Source: Paraburkholderia humisilvae | GTDB lineage: Bacteria; Pseudomonadota; Gammaproteobacteria; Burkholderiales; Burkholderiaceae | Length of the DNA stretch: 37,799 nucleotides | Assembly (NCBI RefSeq): GCF_902859855.1 | Contig: NZ_CADIKH010000057.1 | Span: 1-37,799, forward strand | Direction: 5' to 3' | In this document: one piece after another, positions 31,696 to 37,799 of the stretch | Position numbering within the stretch: the first letter of the stretch is position 1 | How the letters are laid out: every line of letters starts with the position of its first letter | Program-made: the position numbers and the translations under genes | The notes under the pieces: model-generated | The model's input: only the letters and a program-made list of their open reading frames with translations | What the model was told of the DNA's origin: nothing | Databases searched by the model: none

Positions 31696-33145
31696 CGATG
31701 GTCTTCGTCGGAGATTCGTCAAAATATCGGCGGTAGCTCTTGGTCAGCGCGGAGCGGCTCGTCATGCCCCAGCGGTGCGCGGTTTCGAGCACGGTCGCAT
31801 TCGAGCCGGTCTCGTCCGTCAGCTCGTCGCGAATGCCTTCCATCCGCACGCGGCGAATCACTTCACCGGGCGTCATGCCGAGGCAGCGCTTGAAGACGAT
31901 CTGCAACGCGCGCTCGGTAACGTCGATGCAGGCCGCCACCTCGCGGGTGGTCAGCGCGCGGTTGCCGATGTTTTCGATGATGTACCAGTAAGCGCGCCGG
32001 TATTTGGCCGGCAGGCGCGCGGACACGTCGTCGCCGCGCGTTTGCGTGGCGGCCGTGCGGCACGGGTCGAGCATGCGCCACGTCAGCGCCTCGGAACGCA
32101 GCCGATGCAGCGCCTCATGCGAATAGGTCGTGTACTGCGTAAACGCCTCGAGCATTTCGCCGCGCATTGCCGCGATTTTCGCGCTCGCGTACAGCAGATC
32201 CAGGTCGACGTAAGGCGTCGCCTTGCCCCCCGGCTGCCGCGCGCCGATCGCATTGAACAGGTGCTCCGCGGCCGTCGCGAAACCACCCGCCAGTGCGGCC
32301 AGCAGCGCCTCGATCCGCATGCGCCGTAACACGTCGCCGATGCCCTGCTGGCGCGATTCGTCGATCAGTTCACCGAGCCGCCGCAGCGCGCCGGCGTCGC
32401 CGCCGGCGGTCGTCGCGAGTGCGGCGAGGTACTCGACCTGGCGCTGGATGAGCGGCGGCGCATCGTGCAGTTGCCCCGCCGTGCGAACGGACGGCGCCGC
32501 CGGATCCGACGCGCCGCGCGCGACGATCGGTGCGCCGCTCGCATACGCGGTGCGCCAGAACACATGATCGGCGAGCGTGCCGGTCGTGCGCACGCCGGTC
32601 TGGACCTGCAGGTCGAGGCTCAACAGTTCGGTGGCGAGCCCCCACAGCTTGTCGTCGGCGTCGGCCGCGAACTGGCGCGCATGGTCGAGCGCCTGAGCGG
32701 CCGATTGCTGCTGGCCGAGGCCGTGGTCGGTCAGGGTCAGCCCGATGCATGCCTCCACGCGTTGCGCCGGTGTCGCGTCGCGGTCGCGGGCGATGCGCAG
32801 GAAGCAGTTGCGCGCGACGCGGAAGCGGTCACGCCTGAGCGCCTGCCACCCGGCATTGCGGCACGACAGCATGCGCAACGCCTGATCCGAGTCGCGGCAG
32901 GTACGCAAGGCGCGGGCGTAGTACTGCTCGGCTTCCTCGTCGAAGCCGAGCAGCGACATCACGTCGGACATCGCCAGGATACGCGGATCGCCTTCCCGCA
33001 ACTGCCGCGCGGACCCGTCGGCCACGCCGGCGACCGCGGCGTGCGCATCGTGCCAGCGCCCGTCAAGCAGTGCCGTGGCGTAGCGCGGCACGCTGCCGCG
33101 CAACGAAATGCCTGAAGCCAGAGCAAAATAGATGTCGGTAATCAT
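31688..33145 (-). CDS. hrpB: HrpB/HrpX-type AraC-family activator of the Hrp regulon
   Basis: 485 aa from ATG 33145 with an AGGAG site about 12 bases upstream. Residues 1-370 are helical TPR-like repeats (GFDEEAEQYYARALRTC, FRVARNCFLRIARD) seen in HrpB of Ralstonia and HrpX of Xanthomonas. Residues about 380-480 form the AraC double helix-turn-helix (LTTREVAACIDVTERALQIVFKRCLGMTPGEVIRRVRM ... VLETAHRWGM ... YRRYF). It binds hrpII boxes, three of which are present here. Length fits HrpB (about 477 aa). Its stop overlaps the hrcC start, so the two are co-translated. No perfect hrpII box precedes it, as expected for a gene controlled by HrpG. Confidence 0.93.
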   Translation of the reverse strand: MITDIYFALASGISLRGSVPRYATALLDGRWHDAHAAVAGVADGSARQLREGDPRILAMSDVMSLLGFDEEAEQYYARALRTCRDSDQALRMLSCRNAGWQALRRDRFRVARNCFLRIARDRDATPAQRVEACIGLTLTDHGLGQQQSAAQALDHARQFAADADDKLWGLATELLSLDLQVQTGVRTTGTLADHVFWRTAYASGAPIVARGASDPAAPSVRTAGQLHDAPPLIQRQVEYLAALATTAGGDAGALRRLGELIDESRQQGIGDVLRRMRIEALLAALAGGFATAAEHLFNAIGARQPGGKATPYVDLDLLYASAKIAAMRGEMLEAFTQYTTYSHEALHRLRSEALTWRMLDPCRTAATQTRGDDVSARLPAKYRRAYWYIIENIGNRALTTREVAACIDVTERALQIVFKRCLGMTPGEVIRRVRMEGIRDELTDETGSNATVLETAHRWGMTSRSALTKSYRRYFDESPTKTIDG

Positions 33146-33390
33146 AAGCGCCGTTTCTCCTGAAAGAGGCGCCGGCTGGCGTGATGTGCCGCCGGTGTCC
33201 GGTACAGCGCCAAGATATCGATTCGATCGGGCTCAATGCTCACGAAAGCTGACGCGAATCCTCACGCATTTGCTCGCGAGCGGCGCACAGGAGAAGCACG
33301 GGGACGCGCGGTCGAGCACTGCGCAGCGCAGCGAGCGGCCGCCTGTCGTCGGCGGCACGGGCACCCACCCGCGTTGTGAACAAGCGGGCG
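33146..33390. other. hrcT-hrpB intergenic region
   Basis: The gap contains the hrpB leader and promoter. A hairpin GCCGCC / GGCGGC with a 7-nt loop (33338-33356) could end the hrcT operon. A TTCG-N8-TTCG pair on the minus strand (33258-33243) has the wrong spacing for a hrpII box. No gene is seen. Confidence 0.4.
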
Positions 33391-34218
33391 CTAGCGCGGC
33401 GGAGCATGCGCGATGAAGCCCGACAGGGCCGACTGGAGGTTGCTCAGATGCAGCAGTTCGCGCACCTGATTCGCGACGGTCGCGGTGATCGCGATCAGCA
33501 CGAGCAGCGCCAGCGCTCCCTTCAGCGGTTGCGCGAGCGACGTCGGTTCGAGCTTACTGGCCGCGCGCGAAACGATGCCCAGTCCGACATCGACGAGCAC
33601 GAGCGCAAGCATGACCGGCGCGCACATTTTCGTGGCGGCGGCGAGAATGTCGTCGCCCTCGCGAATCAGCAGATCCGCCGCCGCCGTGTGCAGGTCGGGC
33701 ACGAATGCCAGCAGCGGCCACCAGCGGTACGACTGGAACAACACGCCGAGCAGCACGATCAGCCCGCCGGACGCATAGAAAAGCGTCACCGTCAGTTGTA
33801 GCAGCAACGTTCCGACCGGCGTGTTCTGCAGGCCCGCCTGAGGGTTTTGCATCTGCACGTTGTTGAATCCCGCCAGATCGTCGATCAGCGTGCCGACGCT
33901 TTGCGCGATCCAGAAGAAGGACGACGCCACGTACCCGATCACCAGTCCGATAAACGCCTCCTTGCACACCAGCATCAGCATTTGCGGGGTGTTCAACGCT
34001 TCGAGCGGCGCGGGGTCCTGCCCGCACGCGATGAAGGCCGTCAGCAGGCAAACGATGCCGCTGCGCACCATGCCGGGAATCATCGGCGCGGTGGTAGCCG
34101 GAAGCACCTGCAATACGACCAGCACACGGATGCCGTACAGCGAAATGATGAACAGCAGCGAATGCAGGGTCGTGAACAGCGCGACCAGCGAATCCGCCTG
34201 GGGAGTCAGCGCCTGCAT
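33391..34218 (-). CDS. hrcT: T3SS export apparatus protein HrcT (SctT)
   Basis: ATG 34218 gives 275 aa and lies 4 bases after the hrpB7 stop; the frame extends to 34281 inside hrpB7. Several membrane helices are clear (LHSLLFIISLYGIRVLVVLQVL, FIGLVIGYVASSFFWIAQSVG, LLLQLTVTLFYASGGLIVLLG, MLALVLVDVGLGIVSRAA, LALLVLIAITATVANQV). The SctT/FliR family motif around GTLIDDLAGFNNVQMQNPQ is present. It forms part of the SctRST core export gate in the inner membrane. Confidence 0.93.
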   Translation of the reverse strand: MQALTPQADSLVALFTTLHSLLFIISLYGIRVLVVLQVLPATTAPMIPGMVRSGIVCLLTAFIACGQDPAPLEALNTPQMLMLVCKEAFIGLVIGYVASSFFWIAQSVGTLIDDLAGFNNVQMQNPQAGLQNTPVGTLLLQLTVTLFYASGGLIVLLGVLFQSYRWWPLLAFVPDLHTAAADLLIREGDDILAAATKMCAPVMLALVLVDVGLGIVSRAASKLEPTSLAQPLKGALALLVLIAITATVANQVRELLHLSNLQSALSGFIAHAPPR

Positions 34219-34222
34219 CGGA

Positions 34223-34762
34223 TCACACGCCCTCGAACGCTTGCGCTGCGTCGTCCTGCGCACGCGCCGCCGCCATCGCACGATGCCGCCGCGCGGCGGC
34301 GACCTCGCCGGCTTCGTCGTCGGCGAGCGCCTCCTCGCGCGCGGCTAGTTGGTCGAGCTGCTTCTGGTACAGCTTGCGGCACGCGGCAAGCGAAGCATCG
34401 AGCGCGGCAAGCTGCCGCTGCGCGGCGCCGAGCCGCGAACGGCAATCCTGCTCCTTCAGCACCGCGGCGCTCAACGCGCTATCGGCCGCCTGCACACGCT
34501 CGTCACATGTCTTCAGATGATGGCGATGGCGCAGATACCGTTCAGGCGCGAGCGCGGCGGGCTCCGCCAGCAGATCGGCAAGTTCGCGCTGTGCGTCGGC
34601 GCGCTGCGCGGCCTGCGTCTGCTGTTCGCCGTGCGCCTGCGCGGTCGCTTGCACCTGTGCGGCGAGTTCCTGACGGCGCGCGTCGAGTTCGGTCTGCGCG
34701 CGCGATTGCGCGCGTTCCTTGACCGACAGTATCGTGCGCCATGCGCGCAAGCGTGTTTGCAT
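34223..34762 (-). CDS. hrpB7: HrpB7 (SctO) T3SS stalk protein
   Basis: 179 aa, almost wholly an Ala/Gln/Arg/Glu-rich coiled coil (VKERAQSRAQTELDARRQEL ... RQLAALDASLAACRKLYQKQ). It starts one base after the hrcN stop, with the stop itself part of the leader. Position directly after hrcN and before hrcT is the Ralstonia/Xanthomonas order. SctO proteins form the central stalk that couples the HrcN ATPase to the export gate. Sequence conservation in this family is low, so the call rests on structure and position. Confidence 0.85.
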   Translation of the reverse strand: MQTRLRAWRTILSVKERAQSRAQTELDARRQELAAQVQATAQAHGEQQTQAAQRADAQRELADLLAEPAALAPERYLRHRHHLKTCDERVQAADSALSAAVLKEQDCRSRLGAAQRQLAALDASLAACRKLYQKQLDQLAAREEALADDEAGEVAAARRHRAMAAARAQDDAAQAFEGV

Positions 34763-34763
34763 A

Positions 34764-36170
34764 TCAGCTCCCGTAAGATGCGGCGTCGCCGGCGAACGCG
34801 CGGACCAGCTCAGCGGTTTGCGCCGCGTCCGCGCACTCCGACGTGCGTTGGCTCAAAAACGACTCCAGCCATTCGCGGTTGGCGATCGCCTCGTCGGTCA
34901 GCGGATCGGCGCCGCTCCGATACTCGCCGACCTGCAACAGCGTCTCGACTTCCGCGTAGCGCGCCATCAGTTTGCGCATCTTCGACGCGCCGGCCAGATG
35001 CACGTCGTTGACCACGAGCGGCATCACGCGGCTCAGGCTATTGAGGATATCGATGGCCGGATAGCGGTTGCGCGCCGCGATCTCGCGCGACAGGATCAGG
35101 TGGCCGTCGAGAATGCCGCGCACTTCCTCGGTGACCGGGTCGCTGCCCGACTCGTCCTCGGCGAGCACCGTATAGAGCGCGGTGATCGATCCCCGGTCGC
35201 TCATGCCGGCGCGCTCCAGCAGCCGCGGCAATTCGGCGAAGATCGACGGCGGGAAACCGCGCCGCGTCGGCGGCTCGCCCGCGGCGAGGCCGATTTCGCG
35301 CTGCGCGCGCGCAAAACGCGTGAGCGAATCCATCATCAGCAGCACGCGCATGCCCTGGTCGCGGAAATATTCGGCGACTGCGGTGCCGACGTAAGCCGCC
35401 TTCGCGCGCTCGATCGACGAGCGGTCGGACGTCGCGCAGACCACCACGGTGCGGGCCATGCCGCTTTCGCCGAGTATCAGCTCGATGAACTCGCGCACCT
35501 CGCGGCCACGCTCGCCGATCAGCACGATCACGTTGATATCACAGGCCGTGCCGCGCGCAAGCATGCCGAGCAGCGTGCTCTTGCCGACGCCTGCGGCAGC
35601 GAAGATACCGAGTCGCTGCCCTTCGCCGAGCGTCATCAGACCGTCGATCGCACGCACACCGGTCGCGAGCGGCGCGTCGATCATCTTGCGGCGCATCGGG
35701 TCGGGCGCCGCCGCGTAGACCGGTGCGTGGGTCTCGGCGGCAATCGGTCCACGGCCGTCGATCGGCTGGCCGAGCCCGTCGATCACGCGCCCGAGCAGCG
35801 CCGGACCGACCGGTACAGCAAGCGCCTGGCCGCTGCCGGTCACGCGCGTGGTACGCGACAGGCCGACCGTCTGGCTGAACGGCGCCAGCAACACCAGGTT
35901 GCGGCTAAACCCCACCACTTCCGCCTGCTGCAGCACCCGGCCGCGCACGTCGGACAGCGTGCAGATCTCGCCGAGCGACGCGTCGATACCGCCGACCTTC
36001 AGCAGCGTGCCCGCGACCTCGACGAGCTTGCCCGTGCGCGCGACCGCGCCAAGCCCGTTGAGCGAATGGTCGAGCCGCGCCGCGAGTCCGGCGACGTCGA
36101 CCGGCACGCCGTTGGGAACCCCGTTGGGAACCCTGTCAGGAACCCCGGCCGCGTCAGGGTACGCGTTCAT
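34764..36170 (-). CDS. hrcN: T3SS ATPase HrcN (SctN)
   Basis: 468 aa. Walker A is FAAAGVGKSTLL, then GERGREVREFIE, Walker B LLMMDSLTRFARAQREIG, and the T3SS/flagellar ATPase signature AAGEPPTRRGFPPSIFAELPR. It unfolds and dissociates substrates at the cytoplasmic face of the injectisome. The start ATG 36170 overlaps the hrcL stop. Its N-terminus carries an unusual run VPDRVPNGVPNGVP encoded by 12-bp repeats. The rest has the normal family length and residues. Confidence 0.97.
   Translation of the reverse strand: MNAYPDAAGVPDRVPNGVPNGVPVDVAGLAARLDHSLNGLGAVARTGKLVEVAGTLLKVGGIDASLGEICTLSDVRGRVLQQAEVVGFSRNLVLLAPFSQTVGLSRTTRVTGSGQALAVPVGPALLGRVIDGLGQPIDGRGPIAAETHAPVYAAAPDPMRRKMIDAPLATGVRAIDGLMTLGEGQRLGIFAAAGVGKSTLLGMLARGTACDINVIVLIGERGREVREFIELILGESGMARTVVVCATSDRSSIERAKAAYVGTAVAEYFRDQGMRVLLMMDSLTRFARAQREIGLAAGEPPTRRGFPPSIFAELPRLLERAGMSDRGSITALYTVLAEDESGSDPVTEEVRGILDGHLILSREIAARNRYPAIDILNSLSRVMPLVVNDVHLAGASKMRKLMARYAEVETLLQVGEYRSGADPLTDEAIANREWLESFLSQRTSECADAAQTAELVRAFAGDAASYGS
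36109..36144 (-). repeat. 12-bp tandem repeats in the 5' end of hrcN
   Basis: Two perfect copies of CCGTTGGGAACC on the plus strand (36109-36132) and a degenerate third (36133-36144) encode VPNG/VPDR units. They preserve frame. Confidence 0.85.
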
Positions 36171-37084
36171 TGCGCATCCTCCGCGAATAAGGGTTCGTCG
36201 GCGGCGCCGGTATGCGCGTCCAGGTCGGCGAATGCATGCCGTGTGTCGTGTTCCGGTGCGTGCGTGACGAACGCCGTGTCAGCGTCGAGGGACGTCGCGC
36301 CGGCTGCGACCGGCGGCGCGGGTTCATCGCGGGTGGATAGCTCGGCTGCTGCGCTGTGTTGCGGATCGCCCGCCTGCACGACACGGCCAGCGTCCTCCTG
36401 CGCCGCCGCGGCGAACCCACGGCGAATCGCCGCCAGCTGCGCGTCGAGTCCCGCGTCCAGCACGCCGTAATCCCACTCGCAGCGGCAATCGCCAGGGTTC
36501 AGTTGCGGATCGCAGACGACCTCATAGCCGCCGGTCCAGCCCGCTTCGCGCGATGCCGCTTCCAGCATCGCGTTTGCGAGTTCAGCGTCGGTCGGATGCA
36601 CGCTGAGACAGACATACGCTTGCGCGTCGATCACGCGCTGCAGCGTCATGCGCGTGCGTGCAAAAAGCGCGGCACGATCCGTCTCGAGTACCACTTGCTC
36701 GGCGGCCCGCATCACCGTGGCCGCGAGCCGCGCGTGCGCGCGCCGGAGCCCTTCGCGCTCGCTGCGCATCTGGCTTTGCAGCGCGCGATGCACGTCGTCG
36801 AGCGCCGCGCGCAGGCCGGCATCGTAGCCGGTCGCCTCATCGGCGGCGCGCCGCTGCGCGCTCTCCTCGTCGAGCTGTCGCGCATTCAGGCGAGCCTCGT
36901 CGAGGATTGTCTGCGCGTGCGCTTGCGCCGCGTTCACGCGGGCCTCGCACGCTTCGTGCGCACGCGCATACGCGTCGTGCAGTTGCAACGCGCAGGCGAA
37001 CGCTTCGGCGCGCAGCACGCCATCGGTTACGGCCACCGCCAGTTGCGGCTTAGGCGGCTGATTCGGATCGAGCCAGATAATCAT
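36167..37084 (-). CDS. hrcL: HrcL / HrpB5 (SctL) ATPase stator
   Basis: 305 aa from ATG 37084, overlapping the hrpB4 stop. It begins MIIWLDPNQPPKP as in HrpB5 proteins. A long helical stretch (HAQTILDEARLNARQLDEES) and a V-ATPase-E/FliH-like domain (AEQVVLETDRAALFARTRMTLQRVI ... LSVHPTD ... GDCRCEWDYGVLDAGLDAQLAAIRRG) follow. SctL links HrcN to the sorting platform. The C-terminal 85 residues are an acidic Ala/Asp/Glu-rich extension beyond the usual family length of about 200-230. Confidence 0.88.
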   Translation of the reverse strand: MIIWLDPNQPPKPQLAVAVTDGVLRAEAFACALQLHDAYARAHEACEARVNAAQAHAQTILDEARLNARQLDEESAQRRAADEATGYDAGLRAALDDVHRALQSQMRSEREGLRRAHARLAATVMRAAEQVVLETDRAALFARTRMTLQRVIDAQAYVCLSVHPTDAELANAMLEAASREAGWTGGYEVVCDPQLNPGDCRCEWDYGVLDAGLDAQLAAIRRGFAAAAQEDAGRVVQAGDPQHSAAAELSTRDEPAPPVAAGATSLDADTAFVTHAPEHDTRHAFADLDAHTGAADEPLFAEDAQ

Positions 37085-37710
37085 GACAATGTCGGTATCA
37101 GCGATAACAGTCGGGTGATAAAGCGTTCGCCTTCGGCCGCGGACGGTAAATCGTCGGCGGCGGGCGGTTGCGGCGGATCGGACGGCAGGCCATCCAGCCT
37201 GCACTGGATCAACTGCGCGAGCGCCGCCGAACGCAGCGTGTCTTCGCGGCGCAGGCGCCACAAGCCGTCCTGCGCAAGCGCGCGCGGCGCAAGGCTGGCC
37301 GGCAGCGGCAGCACGGTTTCGCCATCGCTGCCCGCCCAGTCGACGAGCGCGTCGAACGCTTCGACGCCGAGCGCGGCGCGCATCCGTTCCAGTTGCGTCC
37401 GGGCGATACAGCGACGCACAGCCGAGCGCCGCGCATACAGCGAACGCAGGATCAGCGTGCGGCGCAGCGTATCGAGATCGGCCACGCCGATGCGTTCGCC
37501 GCGCCGCAGGAACACCGCCGCATCGGGCGCCGGCCCGGACAGCAGCGCGTCCCTGAACCACGGCCACGCCGCTGCGCCGCAACCGCGCGCGCCACCGACC
37601 TGAACCAGCGGAAGCGCGCGACAGTCGACCAGCGTCTTCAGACACGCTTCATAGCGGCGCAACGCATCGAGCGCTGCGCCCCAGTGCGCGTCGGGCGCGG
37701 CGCACGTCAT
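37081..37710 (-). CDS. hrpB4: HrpB4 (SctK) sorting-platform protein
   Basis: 209 aa between hrcJ and hrcL with ATGA overlaps at both ends. Helical and rich in Ala/Leu/Arg (VADLDTLRRTLILRSLYARR, ALVDWAGSDGE). Little strict conservation exists in HrpB4/SctK, so identification rests on length, position and the family-like WAGSDGE...LP region. SctK proteins connect the cytoplasmic sorting platform to the inner-membrane ring. Confidence 0.8.
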   Translation of the reverse strand: MTCAAPDAHWGAALDALRRYEACLKTLVDCRALPLVQVGGARGCGAAAWPWFRDALLSGPAPDAAVFLRRGERIGVADLDTLRRTLILRSLYARRSAVRRCIARTQLERMRAALGVEAFDALVDWAGSDGETVLPLPASLAPRALAQDGLWRLRREDTLRSAALAQLIQCRLDGLPSDPPQPPAADDLPSAAEGERFITRLLSLIPTLS

Positions 37711-37799
37711 GACGCCGCCTGCCGGGTGGCGCGCTCGCCCTGGCCCGCGCCGGCCGGCGCGCGCCGCCCTTCACGCAGGAGCGGCAGCCACCGGTGGCG
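37707..37799 (-). CDS. hrcJ: C-terminal fragment of HrcJ (SctJ), cut by the window edge
   Basis: An open minus-strand frame enters from the window end and stops at 37707, overlapping the hrpB4 start (TCATGA). The 30 visible residues (RHRWLPLLREGRRAPAG...) look like the short basic cytoplasmic tail that follows the single membrane helix of the SctJ inner-ring lipoprotein. In the Ralstonia/Xanthomonas order hrcJ directly precedes hrpB4, which supports the call. Confidence 0.7.
   Translation of the reverse strand, partial: RHRWLPLLREGRRAPAGAGQGERATRQAAS

Noticed and set aside
33243..33258. TTCG-N8-TTCG pair upstream of hrpB
   Set aside because: Spacing is wrong for a hrpII box and no -10 follows; hrpB genes are normally HrpG-controlled.
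1..37799. tRNA, rRNA, attachment sites, integrases or insertion sequences
   Set aside because: No tRNA-like cloverleaf, no transposase or integrase frame, and no flanking target duplications were recognised, although the mixed gene content resembles an island.

Overview
The window is GC-rich DNA from a plant- or host-associated member of the Burkholderiaceae (Burkholderia/Paraburkholderia/Mycetohabitans/Robbsia-like; the genus cannot be fixed from this sequence alone). The main evidence is a group II Hrp type III secretion system (T3SS) of the Ralstonia/Xanthomonas type, with an AraC-type HrpB regulator and textbook hrpII (PIP) promoters, beside a type IVb pilus operon with R64-like gene content.

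Layout. (1) 1-2761: a secreted beta-propeller-like protein and an NmrA-like NAD(P)-binding protein. (2) 2762-5530: a frameshifted gene remnant, a perfect hrpII box and a 759-aa unrecognised T3SS-type secreted protein. (3) 5654-9362, minus strand: an operon of an orphan secretin that resembles T3SS SctC/HrcC rather than pilus secretins, then a histidine kinase and an OmpR-type response regulator; a PilT-like ATPase (9424-10524) is divergent from it. (4) 10590-20643, minus strand: pilL-N-O-P-Q-R-S-M-V, with many overlapping or closely spaced genes. (5) 21370-22233: a second OmpR-like regulator with a degenerate receiver, divergent from the pil operon. (6) 22513-29703: a T3SS accessory region with a small membrane-active-looking protein, a lytic transglycosylase preceded by a (CAACG)5 tract, a candidate ubiquitin-directed effector (UIM plus OTU-like Cys/His motifs), a Pro-rich partner, a 960-aa NolX/HrpF/PopF-like translocator carrying three tandem PPxY motifs, and a 93-aa Pro-rich/Asp-tailed protein. 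(7) 29749-37799, minus strand: hrcC, hrpB, hrcT, hrpB7, hrcN, hrcL (hrpB5), hrpB4 and the end of hrcJ.

How the parts fit. HrpB is expected to activate the hrpII boxes. Three full matches (TTCGN-N15-TTCGN followed at 31-32 nt by YANNNT) lie before the 759-aa gene and, divergently, before the translocator and the 93-aa gene, placing all three in the T3SS regulon. hrcJ to hrpB7 lie end to end with overlaps or a 1-nt gap, hrcT follows after 4 nt, and the hrpB stop overlaps the hrcC start. Points most worth a second look are the eukaryotic-style ubiquitin-system motifs in two neighbouring secreted proteins, and the second SctC-like secretin wired to a two-component system and a retraction-type ATPase next to a type IVb pilus that already has its own secretin. 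Gene functions are inferred from motifs and context only; no database search was possible.
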